Under the pieces are notes generated by a model that was given only the letters and a program-made list of their open reading frames with translations, was not told the DNA's origin and did not search any database. From the NCBI GenBank assembly GCA_019914995.1, contig CM034132.1:9170662-9234661 (forward strand): a stretch of 64,000 nt of DNA. Reading direction: 5' to 3'. Position 1 is the first letter of the stretch. Every line of letters starts with the position of its first letter. Shown here piece by piece: positions 37,404 through 48,336 of this stretch. Position numbers and translations under genes: made by a program. Origin of the DNA: Acanthochlamys bracteata. Taxonomy: Eukaryota > Streptophyta > Magnoliopsida > Pandanales > Velloziaceae.

Positions 37404-38890
37404 GCTGAACTTGTTGATTCAATTGAAAGTATTACAAAATTATGTTAGAATATGGAACTGATGAATTCCTTTCTGTATATAGAAGATAGAAGAAAAAAGT
37501 GAAGTAAGCAAAAGCACAAGTCAATTTTCAGTCACTGTCCAGTCTTGAATATCAAGCAAGTTCATATTATGTCAATAACTTTGCAGGATTTTTGGAATGG
37601 TTACCCCAAAACTATGGCAAGAAAGCTGTTGGTTGATTCTACGTTAACGTTCTTCTATAAACTATTAACTATTTATCTACTAATTTGTTCCTTAGATCAA
37701 AGCTTCGTTACGAGTGAACCGTAAAAATAAATCTACATAATTGAAAGTATTTATGAATTTTTTTCTCAAAATAAAAATATTTTAATTTTTTTAAATAAAT
37801 CTTATTTGTTTAACTAAAATAATTAAAATAAATAATAATATTTTACAATATAGATTAATTTTAGATTTTTTTAATTTAAAAGTTTTTATTGAATATCGTA
37901 AAAAATTTATCAAAAATATAAAAAAATTAGAATAAAATGAAATGTACAATGAGATCTTTTGGAAGTGTTTAGATAAACCAATTTCAAAAAAAGAATTATC
38001 TTGAATTAAAAAACTAATTTTTTTTTTTTTTTTTCAAAAAATAAAAATTATATGTATTAAAATGTTATGAGTTCTATACTTTAAAAAAAAATTTAATAAA
38101 ATTAAATAATAATAAAATTTTATCACGTAAGAAAAGTTTGTGAGTGCTCATAGAATAAACTTTTTAAATAAAAGATATTTCTATTCTAATTTGATAAACG
38201 AATTTTATTATTTTGACCTAAAATTAGTAAAAATAAGTAATAAAAAATTTTTATTTAAATTTTTTATTTTTCTAAATTTTTAAATAGATTTTATAAAATA
38301 TTATAAAATATTTATTGAACATATAAAATATTAATAAATTATTTTTAGATAAGCGTTGTCAAAACAGTCACATAATTATTTTTGTATCTATAAATTTTTA
38401 AAAATTTCTATAAAATAAAAATAAAAATTAGAATTAAAAAAAATTAAAAGACACAGGAACACTGGCTACTTCGTGGGAGTTCAATACAAAATTTAATAGT
38501 ACGAATTTGCACCGTTAAATTTTCAACTTTGACTTCAATTAAAAAACAAACATATTATTTTTTCAAAATACGAACACCTGCGATCACTATTATTAACCAA
38601 ATTTATATAATATCGTTCTAATTTATATATTATTAATTTTATTTTATATAATTATAGATGTAACAATCACCCCCACCACCATGGGGCGGTGGAGAAATTT
38701 CAAGTCACGTTAATTATGAACATGCAACAACATTATGTTTATACAAATAAAATTCTAAGCGATCAATTAATTACTAATTAAACCTTTGAGAAGATTGATT
38801 ATTTAATTAATTATTAACCTTATGTTTTAGTTTCTTTTACAAATCGAAACCAGAACGGCAGTTTTCCCTAAATCTAATAACTGATCCTCC

Positions 38891-39417
38891 TACGTGCGAT
38901 CAACAAAAGTATAGCAATTTTTCTCCATTAAAATTATGCCACGTCACAACTAACGAAACCACCACGTACCTACCAGAAGGCAATCTTTAGTACACAGCTC
39001 TAGTGGGGCCCACTTGTCTTCTAATAATTCTGTTAATCGTGTTCGTGCTCCACAGCTGTTTAAAGTCAAGTTTCTTTGAAACGGTCTTACCTTCTTGAAC
39101 GCAAGTCGAAGCAGCCACGTCGCTTCCCGCCGGTGACGTTCCGTCTTTCACGGCGATCGGTAACAGACCTTTACATCCACGTGTTTAACTGTTACTAATC
39201 CACGTGTATTACAAACTTATCTAATGCCGACCTGATTTAAATAAAACATAAAAAAACAAAGTAGTACGAACCAATTTGTAAGCTAGTTATTGCTAATTAG
39301 TTATGTGGGACCCACTTGCGATTATAGGTTGCCTGTTTCTTCCACGCGTTATTGCCGCTAGCTAGCTAGCTCCTCCTAGATTTCTTCTACGTTAGTAAAA
39401 CAATTTATTTATAAAAT
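38891..39417 (+). promoter_or_regulatory. ACGT/G-box and TCP-site promoter of paralog 2
   Basis: Seven ACGT cores lie between 38892 and 39205: TACGTG 38891, CACGTC 38940, CCACGTAC 38963, CCACGTCG 39116, TGACGT 39134, and perfect CACGTG G-boxes at 39178-39183 and 39201-39206. Two 11-bp palindromes of the form GTGGGNCCCAC, the TCP-factor consensus, sit at 39003-39013 and 39305-39315. A TATA box (TTTATAAAAT, 39408-39417) is 94 bp before the ATG. The segment is GC-richer than its surroundings. G-boxes and related ACGT elements bind bZIP and bHLH factors and are typical of ABA, light and stress control. The regulation itself is inferred. Confidence 0.7.
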
Positions 39418-39510
39418 GAAAACCCTATACATAGTAACTCAATCAATTCCTCAGCAGTTTCAAGTCATTCTTCTTCAATCAAAGCAAAAACAAACAAGCA
39501 ACAATTCTTC

Positions 39511-39975
39511 ATGGAAACGATTCTTGTTCCTAGTTCATCTCCATTATTACAACTCCGGCGAGGGTTAATACTACCCTTACAACAACAACGACAAGAGCGT
39601 GAACGGCAAAGATCATGCCGAAGCTGCTGCAGAGTATACAACAGCTGGGGTGGCGCCGGCGAGGGGTTCAACGGATCAGGAGGTGGGTTGGTTGACGAGA
39701 GCATGATTATTCTACGGAAACGAATACACGATATGAAAGTTGCGGAGAGAAATTACGAGCCGCCGGAAGATTGGTCGGAGTGGGAGAAGAAGTATTACAC
39801 TAGTTACGGTTCTGATGTTTGTGAGCTGATGGGTTTGTTGCAGACGTTGTTGTTGAGCACAAGGCCTAGTGTGGCTATCGGAATTATCGCTGCTGTGAGT
39901 CTCAGCGTGCCGACCGCTGCCGTGCTTCTGCTGCAGAGTTTGCTGCAGTTTATCGGATCGAATTTGTATTTGTAG
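39511..39975 (+). CDS. Uncharacterised small plant membrane protein (paralog 2)
   Basis: A single exon of 154 residues, homologous to the product of 34098-34592. The N-terminus (1-45) is rich in Gln, Arg and Cys with almost no acids, a plausible organellar targeting sequence. A Gly-rich linker follows. The conserved block reads ESMIILRKRIHDMKVAERNY, then EPPEDWSEWEKKYYTSYGSD and VCELMGLLQ. One hydrophobic segment near the C-terminus (about 121-150) starts SVAIGIIAAVSLSVPTAAVL. No catalytic motif is visible. It keeps the conserved tryptophans in DWSEWE, whereas paralog 1 has a divergent DWMGFD there, so this copy looks closer to the family consensus. The promoter upstream suggests stress- or hormone-responsive expression. 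Function unknown. Confidence 0.82.
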   Translation: METILVPSSSPLLQLRRGLILPLQQQRQERERQRSCRSCCRVYNSWGGAGEGFNGSGGGLVDESMIILRKRIHDMKVAERNYEPPEDWSEWEKKYYTSYGSDVCELMGLLQTLLLSTRPSVAIGIIAAVSLSVPTAAVLLLQSLLQFIGSNLYL

Positions 39976-40545
39976 TGTTCATTTTTCTTCTAGTTTGGGT
40001 TTTTGTAATAGATTGTAGGTAATTTTTTTTTTTTCAATGGTTTCTAACTCGAAGAAATTAATTAGATTTTTAGAATTTTAGTTTGGTACTTGAGATGGAA
40101 CTGTAATTAAATTATCTCATATTGGGAAATTGTTCTTATTTTTTTCTGAGTAGAGAAAAGACAGAACTAGATCTGCTTATAGCAGAAAAACGAACACTAT
40201 GATATATTTTAAATGCTAGGAAGTAAATTTGATAAAATTGAATTTATTAAAACATAATTAGAAGTTTCGGTTAGTTTAGAACAAATAAAAAAATAAAAAT
40301 AAATTTTATGCAATTATATAATTTTATAGTGTATCCTTTTTAACTTTATAATTTATTTTCACGAAAAAGTGCACAAAAATATAAAATTATAGTTTGAATT
40401 ATTTTAGTAGTTTGAATTATATATAATTATATTAATTATTTTAGTCGTATTAATCGTAATAATGCCTTTTCTTATTAAATTAGGTTTAGCATAAAAAACA
40501 CGTCCTAAAATAAGATAGTTTGAAATTGACAAAAGAATACGGAGC

Positions 40546-40717
40546 TGTTTGGATTAGTTTATCACAAAATAAATTTCAAATTTTAAATTTTATATTTTAA
40601 TACATAATAAATATTTTTATTAGTTTCTTGTAGTAGAAAATAAAATTCGTTTTTAAAAAAATAAAAATATTTTTTATTTTAAAAATTTTTATTTCAAAAA
40701 TATTTTCAAACACCGCT
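40546..40717. mobile_element. AT-rich MITE-like element
   Basis: The left end is AGCTGTTTGGATTAGTTT. The right end, reversed and complemented, is AGCGGTGTTTGAAAATATTT. The interior is AT-rich with a TTTTTAAAAAAATAAAAATA block shared with 42111-42329 and 44804-45022. Confidence 0.5.
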
Positions 40718-40840
40718 ACAGCTAATTTATACTGAACGATTGCACGAAATTGGATTATATAATATAATTCGATATGGGTGTCAGGAAAATATGATTTATT
40801 TGTAAATTGTAGCTGGGGTTAGTGATAAAACACACCATGG

Positions 40841-40990
40841 GGGCGTTTAGGAATATTTATATAAATTTCATTTTTTTATTAAATAATAATAAAATTTTAC
40901 AAATAAATTTTTTTTATATTTCTAAATTTTTATAAAATATTTTTAAATTTATGAAATTTTTCAAAATTTAATAAACATGCCAAACAGTCT
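40841..40990. mobile_element. AT-rich MITE-like element
   Basis: The left end is GGGCGTTTAGGAATATTT. The right end, reversed and complemented, is AGACTGTTTGGCATGTTTAT. It belongs with the GTTTGG-terminated foldbacks of this window. The exact edges are uncertain. Confidence 0.45.
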
Positions 40991-42110
40991 CGCATTCCTC
41001 TTTGTGAAATGAAACTAGCTTGTGCTGAACAATTGGGCCTTTATCATGGTTGATGTGCTATATGGGCTTTTTATAGTGTAGACATGGGCCTCTAAAATAT
41101 AATAATCTAATTGAAGTGAAGCAAGTAGTTTCGGAGACGCTTAGGGAAAATAAAAATATTTTTGAAAAGTAATTAATTAAAAAACTATTTTTAAAAATAA
41201 TTTATATTTTTAGTTTAAAAGAATAATAATAATTCACAATATAAATTTCTATAATGTATTATTTTATAAAATTTAGATTTATTGTAATTAAATATGACTT
41301 TAAAAGTAGTTTTAAATATTTATTTATATTTCAATTTTTAAATAAAATAATGAGTTCGAATTAATATTTTAATTTTATTACAATTTATGTAACCAAATTG
41401 TAATAAAATAATTGTGATTAAGGTACCTGTGGTTTTTAAAATCTTTTGTCAAAATTTTTGAATTTTAAAAAATCATTCATATAGTTAACTCTACCTAAAA
41501 TTAATTATGATTAGAATCATATACATCTTTCAATATCTATGTATAATCTTATATGTATGCCTTTGCTTCTAATCCATGCATCTTCTACCTAGTATATACC
41601 TTCCATTTGTTAGATTATGTAAAATAATTTTGTTAAATATTAGCAAGTAATTTATTAAAATATAATAAATTAAATATGCATTCATAATTGTTTATAAAGA
41701 TGAACAATCACCTAAATTTGGAAGACCAAAAAATTTGAAATATTTCTTGAAACATAGAACGCTAAATAATTTGAACAACTAATGAAAAGATAAAAAACCA
41801 AAAATCTCCTTCAACACTATATATATATAAGATATTTATTCAGAATATAATAATATCACTTACAACAATCACAACATCAAATATAAAAAATAAAAATAAA
41901 ATATTTTATTGAGAGTTTTCATTAAAGTGTAAACACAAAAATTTATAATTGCTAGTGATTATTAATTTTTTTGAAATAATTTTGTCTTTTCGTAATTTTT
42001 TTATTTTAAATTTCTAGTGTTTGTATTTATTTTGCTTTTGTCTTAATTCTTATATTATTTAGATAAAATTTTTAAATATGTTTTGTATTTCTTCACTGAT
42101 AACCGAATCC

Positions 42111-42329
42111 GGGCGTTTGGGAAAGCATTTTCTAAAAATATTATTTTATTTTTTATTTTATATTTTTTAATATATATTTTATAAATATTTAGAAAATTTA
42201 TTTAAATATTTAATAAATATAAAAATATTTTAATAAGATCTTTTTATTATTTATTTTTTATATAAAAAAATAAATTTTATTTTAAAAAAATAAAAATACT
42301 TTTTATTCTACAAAAGCTCTCTTTCAACC
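42111..42329. mobile_element. AT-rich MITE-like element
   Basis: It begins GGGCGTTTGGGAAAGCATTT. The right side, reversed and complemented, contains GAGAGCTTTTGTAGAATAAA. Length is about 219 bp, close to the better-bounded copy at 44804-45022, with a similar interior. Confidence 0.5.
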
Positions 42330-43658
42330 GGTACTTTAATATTTTCAAACTCCATATAAGGGTGCCGTGACTGCACTTTCTTCCGTCAAATTTTAAATTT
42401 CGAACAGTTCATATGTTTCAATTACATAAAAAACTCAGAACTCCACTTCTACATATGTAATTTTAGTTCTAATTTTATTATTTGCATATTTTTTAATATA
42501 ATTATATCTTTTAATTTTCAACACACTTTTAAAATATTAAACTCTATTTCTATTTTATTTTTTAAAAACTCTATTTTTTATTTTTTATTTTCATAAAACT
42601 CAGTTATAGATATTTGAAACACGAATTAATATGCCTGCAAGTTTCTATTTGAAGTTATAAGATATGATAAACTTCCAAGTTCAAATGGACATAAAAAGGT
42701 TTGTAATAAGTGGTGTTTGAGTTGGAAGTGTTTTTTTTTGGTCTTGTTTCAAGGGAACAACATCTCCTGCTCACTATTGAGTCACAACCTCCTGCTTCTT
42801 GTAGTCTCTACACTCAATGGCTCTTTATATAGTAGTACAAAATACATTATTGCTAACTCACCAATTTTGTAAATAAGTTAGCTATGAACACGTTTACTTG
42901 CGGGAGTGAATTTTTAAAAATGAGTTCGAGAAAAAATTATTAAATAAATAAATGACAATTTATATAAATTTTATTGCTGGTTTTTTTCATATAAAATTTG
43001 CTTTTATATGAGAAGGTGAGCTTTTGAAAAATTAGCTCGTAAGAAGTAATTACTAGAAAATAATTTGTGAGAGTAAAATTTTTTTAAAAAAATAAAAAGT
43101 CATTAAAAAATGGTCATTGGCGAGTGCAGTAGAATAAATAAAGCCGTATATAGATCCTCTAATAAACTAGAAAATGGAATAAATTAGAGATTGTAACTTT
43201 ATTTAAACATTAAATATGCACATGATTTATTCAATAAAAAATATTCTCTTACATCTTGCTTACCAAATCACGTTAGAGTTTATTAAAAAATATATTAAAA
43301 TAAATTAATTTTATTAAAAAATTATTTTTAAAATTTAATTTTAAAATTTACTGTAATATAAAATAATATAAATTTTATTTTGTATTAAATAGTTTTAAAC
43401 TCACTTTTAAAAAAGTAAATTTATATCAAAATAAATATGTCCTTAAAAAATGTGTGGGGATTGCTCGAAGTTTTTTAAATAAAACAATATTTTGAAAGTA
43501 TTTTAAAAATAAATTAATTTTTGGTGATTAATAATAATAATAATAAATATTAATATAATTTTATAATATAATTTTTTATATTAAAAATTTTAAATTTTAA
43601 TAAATTATTACAAAAAATTAAAATAAAAAAGTAATTGAAAAGCTTTGTCAATCCGTGT

Positions 43659-44400
43659 CTAGCCTATAGTTGTAAGAATCGGACCGAACATCCAACTGAA
43701 AAATTATCCGGATCATGGTTCTCGAGTTGACCTATCGGGTCAACCGGTTGAACCGTCGGATCAATAATAACAGCAATCACAGTAAAACTTATTACAATTA
43801 TGGCACTAGCAATAATAATAGCAGTAGCAATCATAGCAAAAAGTTAGAGTATTTTTACTATGGTATTACTATCAACAACAACAATAACAATAACAATTAC
43901 AGCGAAAATTGAAGCATTGCCACCACGGCATTACCACCGGCAACAATAATAATAACAATAAAAATTTATAATAAAAAATATTTAAATAAATTAGGAGATT
44001 AGGAAAAAATAAAATTATAAATTAATAAATCATAAAAGAGACATAACTAATTTTTTTAGATATACATATTTGAGTTTGAAATTTTTTAAAATCACTAATA
44101 ATTGATATTTATAAATAAAATATAATTGATTATATTTTTGTATTATCACATCTAAATACAAAATCTAAACTATATATTATTTTTCAATATAGAGCTATTA
44201 ATATTATTTTTGTATTAAATATATCATCAATTTAAATTTTTTTAATTTTTTTTAAAATTTTATTTAACCCAATTTGATCCGGATGGACAGATCGATCGGG
44301 TTGAAACGGATTGAAACTGATCAATTACACAAACAATTTTTTTGCAAATCTGAATCAATTTATCTTTCGGATCGATCCGAGTCTGATAACTATGACCTAG
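43659..44400. mobile_element. 742-bp non-autonomous element with terminal inverted repeats
   Basis: The ends read CTAGCCTATAGTTGTAAGAA and, reversed and complemented, CTAGGTCATAGTTATCAGAC. Over 29 bases 22 positions match (both continue TCGGA(C/T)CGA). GGATCGATCC-like and CCGGATC-like tracts lie inside both ends. The interior (about 43765-43960) is a degenerate CAA/TAA/CAG triplet region. No transposase is encoded. CTAG at the outer edges could be part of the repeat or a 4-bp target duplication. The superfamily is not determined. Confidence 0.65.
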
Positions 44401-44803
44401 TCCAGTGAATACATATGTTATAAGGAACTAATCGAAGGTTTTCTAATCCAAGTCGAGAGTTATATATAAAGGATTCAAATCAATCGTGCAAAAAGATTAT
44501 ATTTTAATTTTCATGTCAGACTTTTTTAAAGCTAAGATAATGAAATGGTCAATTTTCAATTTTTCTAAAATTAATTGATTATGCAATCAAGGGTATAAAA
44601 ATTTTAAATGATTTAGTTTAATTTTGAAGTTTGTCAACAAAACCAAAACCAAAGAAATCAACCACATCATTCAGTTTAACTTTGAATATCTTTTTCGAAA
44701 CTTTGTCATCTCCATACACCATGGTTTATTATTAATTATTATTATCCATATTTAGAAGCTACATACGTCTACATTCTTCATTTGCTTACAAGTTGTTGAC
44801 TTA

Positions 44804-45022
44804 GGGCTCGTTTGCTTATTTTATCAAAAAAATAATTTTTTAATTTTTTATTTCATATTTTTTAATATATACTTTATAAATATATAAAACATTTATTTAA
44901 AATTTTAAAAAATATAAAAAATTTCACGTAGTGATATTTTTTTATTATTTTCTTAAAAATAAAAAATAAAATATTTTTTATTTCAAAAAATTTTTATTTT
45001 AAAAATATTCCCAAATGCTTCC
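44804..45022. mobile_element. 219-bp MITE with TTA target duplication (PIF/Harbinger-like)
   Basis: The left end is GGGCTCGTTTGCTTATTTT. The right end, reversed and complemented, is GGAAGCATTTGGGAATATTT. TTA flanks both sides (44801-44803 and 45023-45025). A 3-bp TTA duplication with GGG-starting termini is characteristic of Tourist-type PIF/Harbinger MITEs. The interior is almost pure A/T. Confidence 0.65.
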
Positions 45023-46860
45023 TTAGTTTTTTTATAATCTACATGTGAGTTTTTTAAAAAACAGTTTGTATAAAATAAATTAATAAAATATGAATTTGTG
45101 AGATTAAATTTAATAAAAATATACGTCAAACTTATTTAAAACTTATTTATTATTATTATTATTACTAACCATATATATTTTTTTATGTTGCTTGTATGTT
45201 GTTTGCTTATGATTGATTTGGCGGTGCTTTTTATGAATTTTTCATTAAAATTTTTAATCAATTTTAATAATCTTTTATAAAATTTTATTTTTAAAATATA
45301 AAAATTTTATATTATAAAATTTATTATTATTATTTATGTCAAAAATATAATTTATTTTAAAAATATTTTCAAAATATATTTAATTTAAAAAAATTTCTTG
45401 TTTAAGTATTTTCAAACGTCCTCTTAATTAAGCCCAGGTTTATGGATTAGTTTTCTTTAAGTTAGAAGGTTTTAAAAATTATCATATGGAAGTGATTTTT
45501 TTTGTAAAAACTAATTTGTTGATATTTTTTAGTATCTATTTTATAAAATTTACTTTTATAAGCTCATGCTTTAATAATTTATTTTTTACTGACTTTCTAA
45601 AATTTATTTTCAAAAATTAACTTCTAAACAATTAATTACTTCTCAAATTTTGAATTTAGGAATGGAATGATATAATTACTTCACATTTTAGTAGTCGTTA
45701 AGCATGCATGATAATCTATTATGAAATTATTGCAGTCTTAACAAATAGTTTACCGTTGGATTAATAGTAATAATGTTACAAGTACTTAAAAAAGGCATAG
45801 CTTATCAAGTACTTTCGTTTTATATAGCAATTCATATTTTCTAATAAAAATTTGAAAATTTTATATTTTTTTATTAATTAAAATATTAAAAAATCTATAT
45901 TGTATAATATATATATTTATTTATTTTAAGTAAAAATAGTTAAATTTATTTTTCAAAAATTTTTAAATATTATTTATTTTAGAAAAATTATTTGTCATAA
46001 ATACTTTTTGATTTTCACTTATGACTTGTTTCAAATACACTGATTTTACTTTTTTTTTTATATTTTTAAATTCAGTTACTTTATGATCTTACCAAAGAGT
46101 TTACCGTTGGATTAACAGTAATATGTTACAAGTACCCTTTTGGCATTGTGTTCCGAATAAACAGTTTTTTAATTTTTTATTTCATGTCTTATATATATAT
46201 TTTTTTTAAAAAATAAAATATTATAGTAAAATTTTTTTATTATATATTTTGATTTTTTTTAAAGTAAAAAATAAAATTTATTTTTAAAAAAATATAAAAA
46301 TATTTTTTATTTCAGAAAATTTTATTTTATAAAACTCCGTTTAGTTTTAACAAGTACTTTTAGTTTTAAAAAATAGCCATATTTTAAATAAAATTTTATA
46401 TTTTAAAAAATTTTGAAAATAGTAAAAATTTTATATTGTATAATATATATATAAGTAAAAAATGTTCAATTTTTCAGAAACTTTTTAAATATTAGTATTT
46501 TATAAATTTTTTTTATCCTAAACACTTCCTGACTTTCATTTATCACTTACTTTTCAAATTGTTGAATTAGAAAAGTACTTACAATATTGAAAAAACAATT
46601 CATACGCTAAAGTTTCTCTTTCAATTAAGCCCCTCTTCCATGTAAATATTATAATTGATAAAAGGTAAATTTAAAAAAAAAATCTTATTTTTCGTATTTT
46701 CTACTATTTTATAATAAACATATTATAGTTTACTATCAAAGCAAATTAAATCATACAAATACATAAAAACAAAATAAAAAATCTTAACAAAAAGACATTA
46801 GATGGATTTTGAGCAAAAATATTGGGTTTTTAAAATGAAAGAAAAGAAATAATATTATAT

Positions 46861-48336
46861 TTATCTTGGACATGTTATATTGTCATGGTAATTTTTTTGT
46901 TTTTAATATCCTTCCCACTCCATCTGTTGCTTCTCCTCTAAAACCGCCTCCCATCTTCCCCCACTTCTCTCCCTCCCCTTCGTTCATTCCCTTGCTTCCT
47001 TCTTCTTCCATCTTCCCTCCCTCTCTCTCTTTTGATTTCCTTCACTTCAAACTTATCCCTATCCTCCCTCTCTAAGCCTTCTTAAAATATTCTCTGGAAA
47101 ATCTTCTCTTTCAATTTGGTTTCATTTGGTTCCTTCTACAATTTGAGAAAGTTGGTTTCTTTGGAAGAATTTGCTTGCTTCACTTGAAACACTTTACCAA
47201 TATCTCCTTGTAAGCCTTCTGTTCTTAATCTTACTTCAAAATCTTGTCTTTCAATTTGGTTCCATTTGGGTTCTAGGAAGTTGGAGTCTTGCTGTTGTTT
47301 TCTTTCATTTGCTTCACTTGAAACTTAACACAATCTCTCCTAGTAAGCTTTCTCTGTTATTAATCAAAATCTTGTCTTTCAATTGTTTTCTCTCTACAAT
47401 TTGAGAAAGTTGGAGTCTCTACAGCAATTTACTTGCTTCACTTCAGAAAATTTTCGCAACGTCCTCCGGTAAGACTTCTCTCTTCTTTGATATACGTTGC
47501 CTTTCAATTTGGTTTCATTTAGGTCTGAGAAAGCTGGAGTCTTTACATTACAGCACATAAATTTGCTTGCTTTCAGAACATTTCACAATCTCTCCTTCTA
47601 AGATTACCTATCTTCTCTTCTATAATTCTGAGTTGTCTCTCACATAGTTGCTTGATGTTTTGAAAACTTTGGTTTGGAATTTGGGTTGAGATTTTCTCTC
47701 CCTTTTAGAAAGATAGAGCCTTTCATATCCTTTTAAGTATTAACACAAAAGCTGACAACTTTTTTTTCCCCATTACTCAAGTTGTTCAAGGTCATCTCTT
47801 TACCCTCTCCTTCTCTGTACAAGAATCTTTTGCGTGCCTTTTGCTTCTATATGATTCGGTGCTTGCTTTTGTTTCCACTATATGTAGGCCTCTTCCTTTT
47901 TTCACCCTTACGTTGGTGTATGTTAATGAGCTGGTGAAAGTTTCAAGCTTTCTACTCTTTTTTCTTTTTTTTTAAAATTTTTATTATGGTACTATTATGA
48001 TTTTATGTATTGATTTTGTTCCCTTAGTTGAAGAAGATTGAGCTTGTTAAAAATTTTCCCCTTATTTTATTGTCTTATAAGTTTTTCTGACTTATGTGTA
48101 GATCTGAATATTGGCTATTCTTCCTTGGTGAAAATTTCCCTCTAATATTTTGCGGTAGTTTTTTATGCCCCTATAAAGATGTAATCGTTTCTTTATTTGA
48201 ATATTCATCTTTATAGCTGTTAGTATGAATTGTTTAATACAAGCATATGTTTATTTGGTTTTATGCCCTATGTAGATGTTTATATGAAGTTTATGATATT
48301 CATATTGTTCTCTTTTACTTATTGCAGTTTAGTAGT
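46861..48336 (+). other. 5' leader and leader intron of the RINGv gene
   Basis: From about 46905 the sequence changes sharply from AT-rich to pyrimidine-rich (CCTCCC/TCTTCC tracts), typical of a plant promoter-proximal leader. A clear acceptor (TATTGCAG) ends at 48327, ten bases before the ATG at 48337, so the leader is spliced. Candidate donors are the GTAAG sites at 47210, 47343 and 47469 in the tandem repeat. The open frames here are artefacts of pyrimidine richness. Confidence 0.6.
47104..47620 (+). repeat. Four-copy tandem repeat in the RINGv leader
   Basis: Copies are anchored at 47111, 47251, 47379 and 47504 (spacings 140, 128, 125). Each has in order: a CTTTCAATTTGGTTTCATTT-like block, a GAGAAAGTTGGAGTC block (shortened in copy 2), TTGCTTGCTTCACTT, an acAATCTCTCCT-like block and (G/C)TAAG. 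Copies 1-3 end in GTAAG (47210, 47343, 47469). Copy 4 has CTAAG instead, at about 47598-47602. Confidence 0.85.

Larger units (their letters stand above)
34593..38880. other. Intergenic region between the two paralogs, AT-rich
   Basis: It contains a direct duplication (34804-34960 and 35729-35905), AT-rich foldbacks at about 35195-35430 and 35440-35660, a possible inverted-repeat element at 36826-37403, and more AT-rich foldback blocks at about 37740-38380. No open reading frame with coding character was found. Confidence 0.6.
39976..46860. other. Large AT-rich intergenic region with nested foldback elements
   Basis: Nearly 7 kb without a supportable gene. Delimited elements inside it are listed separately (40546-40717, 40841-40990, 42111-42329, 43659-44400, 44804-45022). 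Further degenerate AT-rich blocks lie at about 41130-41400, 42390-42640, 43270-43630, 45210-45430 and 46140-46340. No retrotransposon or transposase coding sequence was recognised. Confidence 0.6.

Noticed and set aside
43715..43912. Asn-rich 65-codon plus-strand frame
   Set aside because: It is the translation of a CAA/AAT triplet region inside the inverted-repeat element, not a gene.
46866..47404. Pro/Ser/Leu-rich frames before the RINGv gene
   Set aside because: They arise from pyrimidine-rich leader and tandem-repeat sequence; no conserved motif, and they do not splice in frame to the RINGv start.
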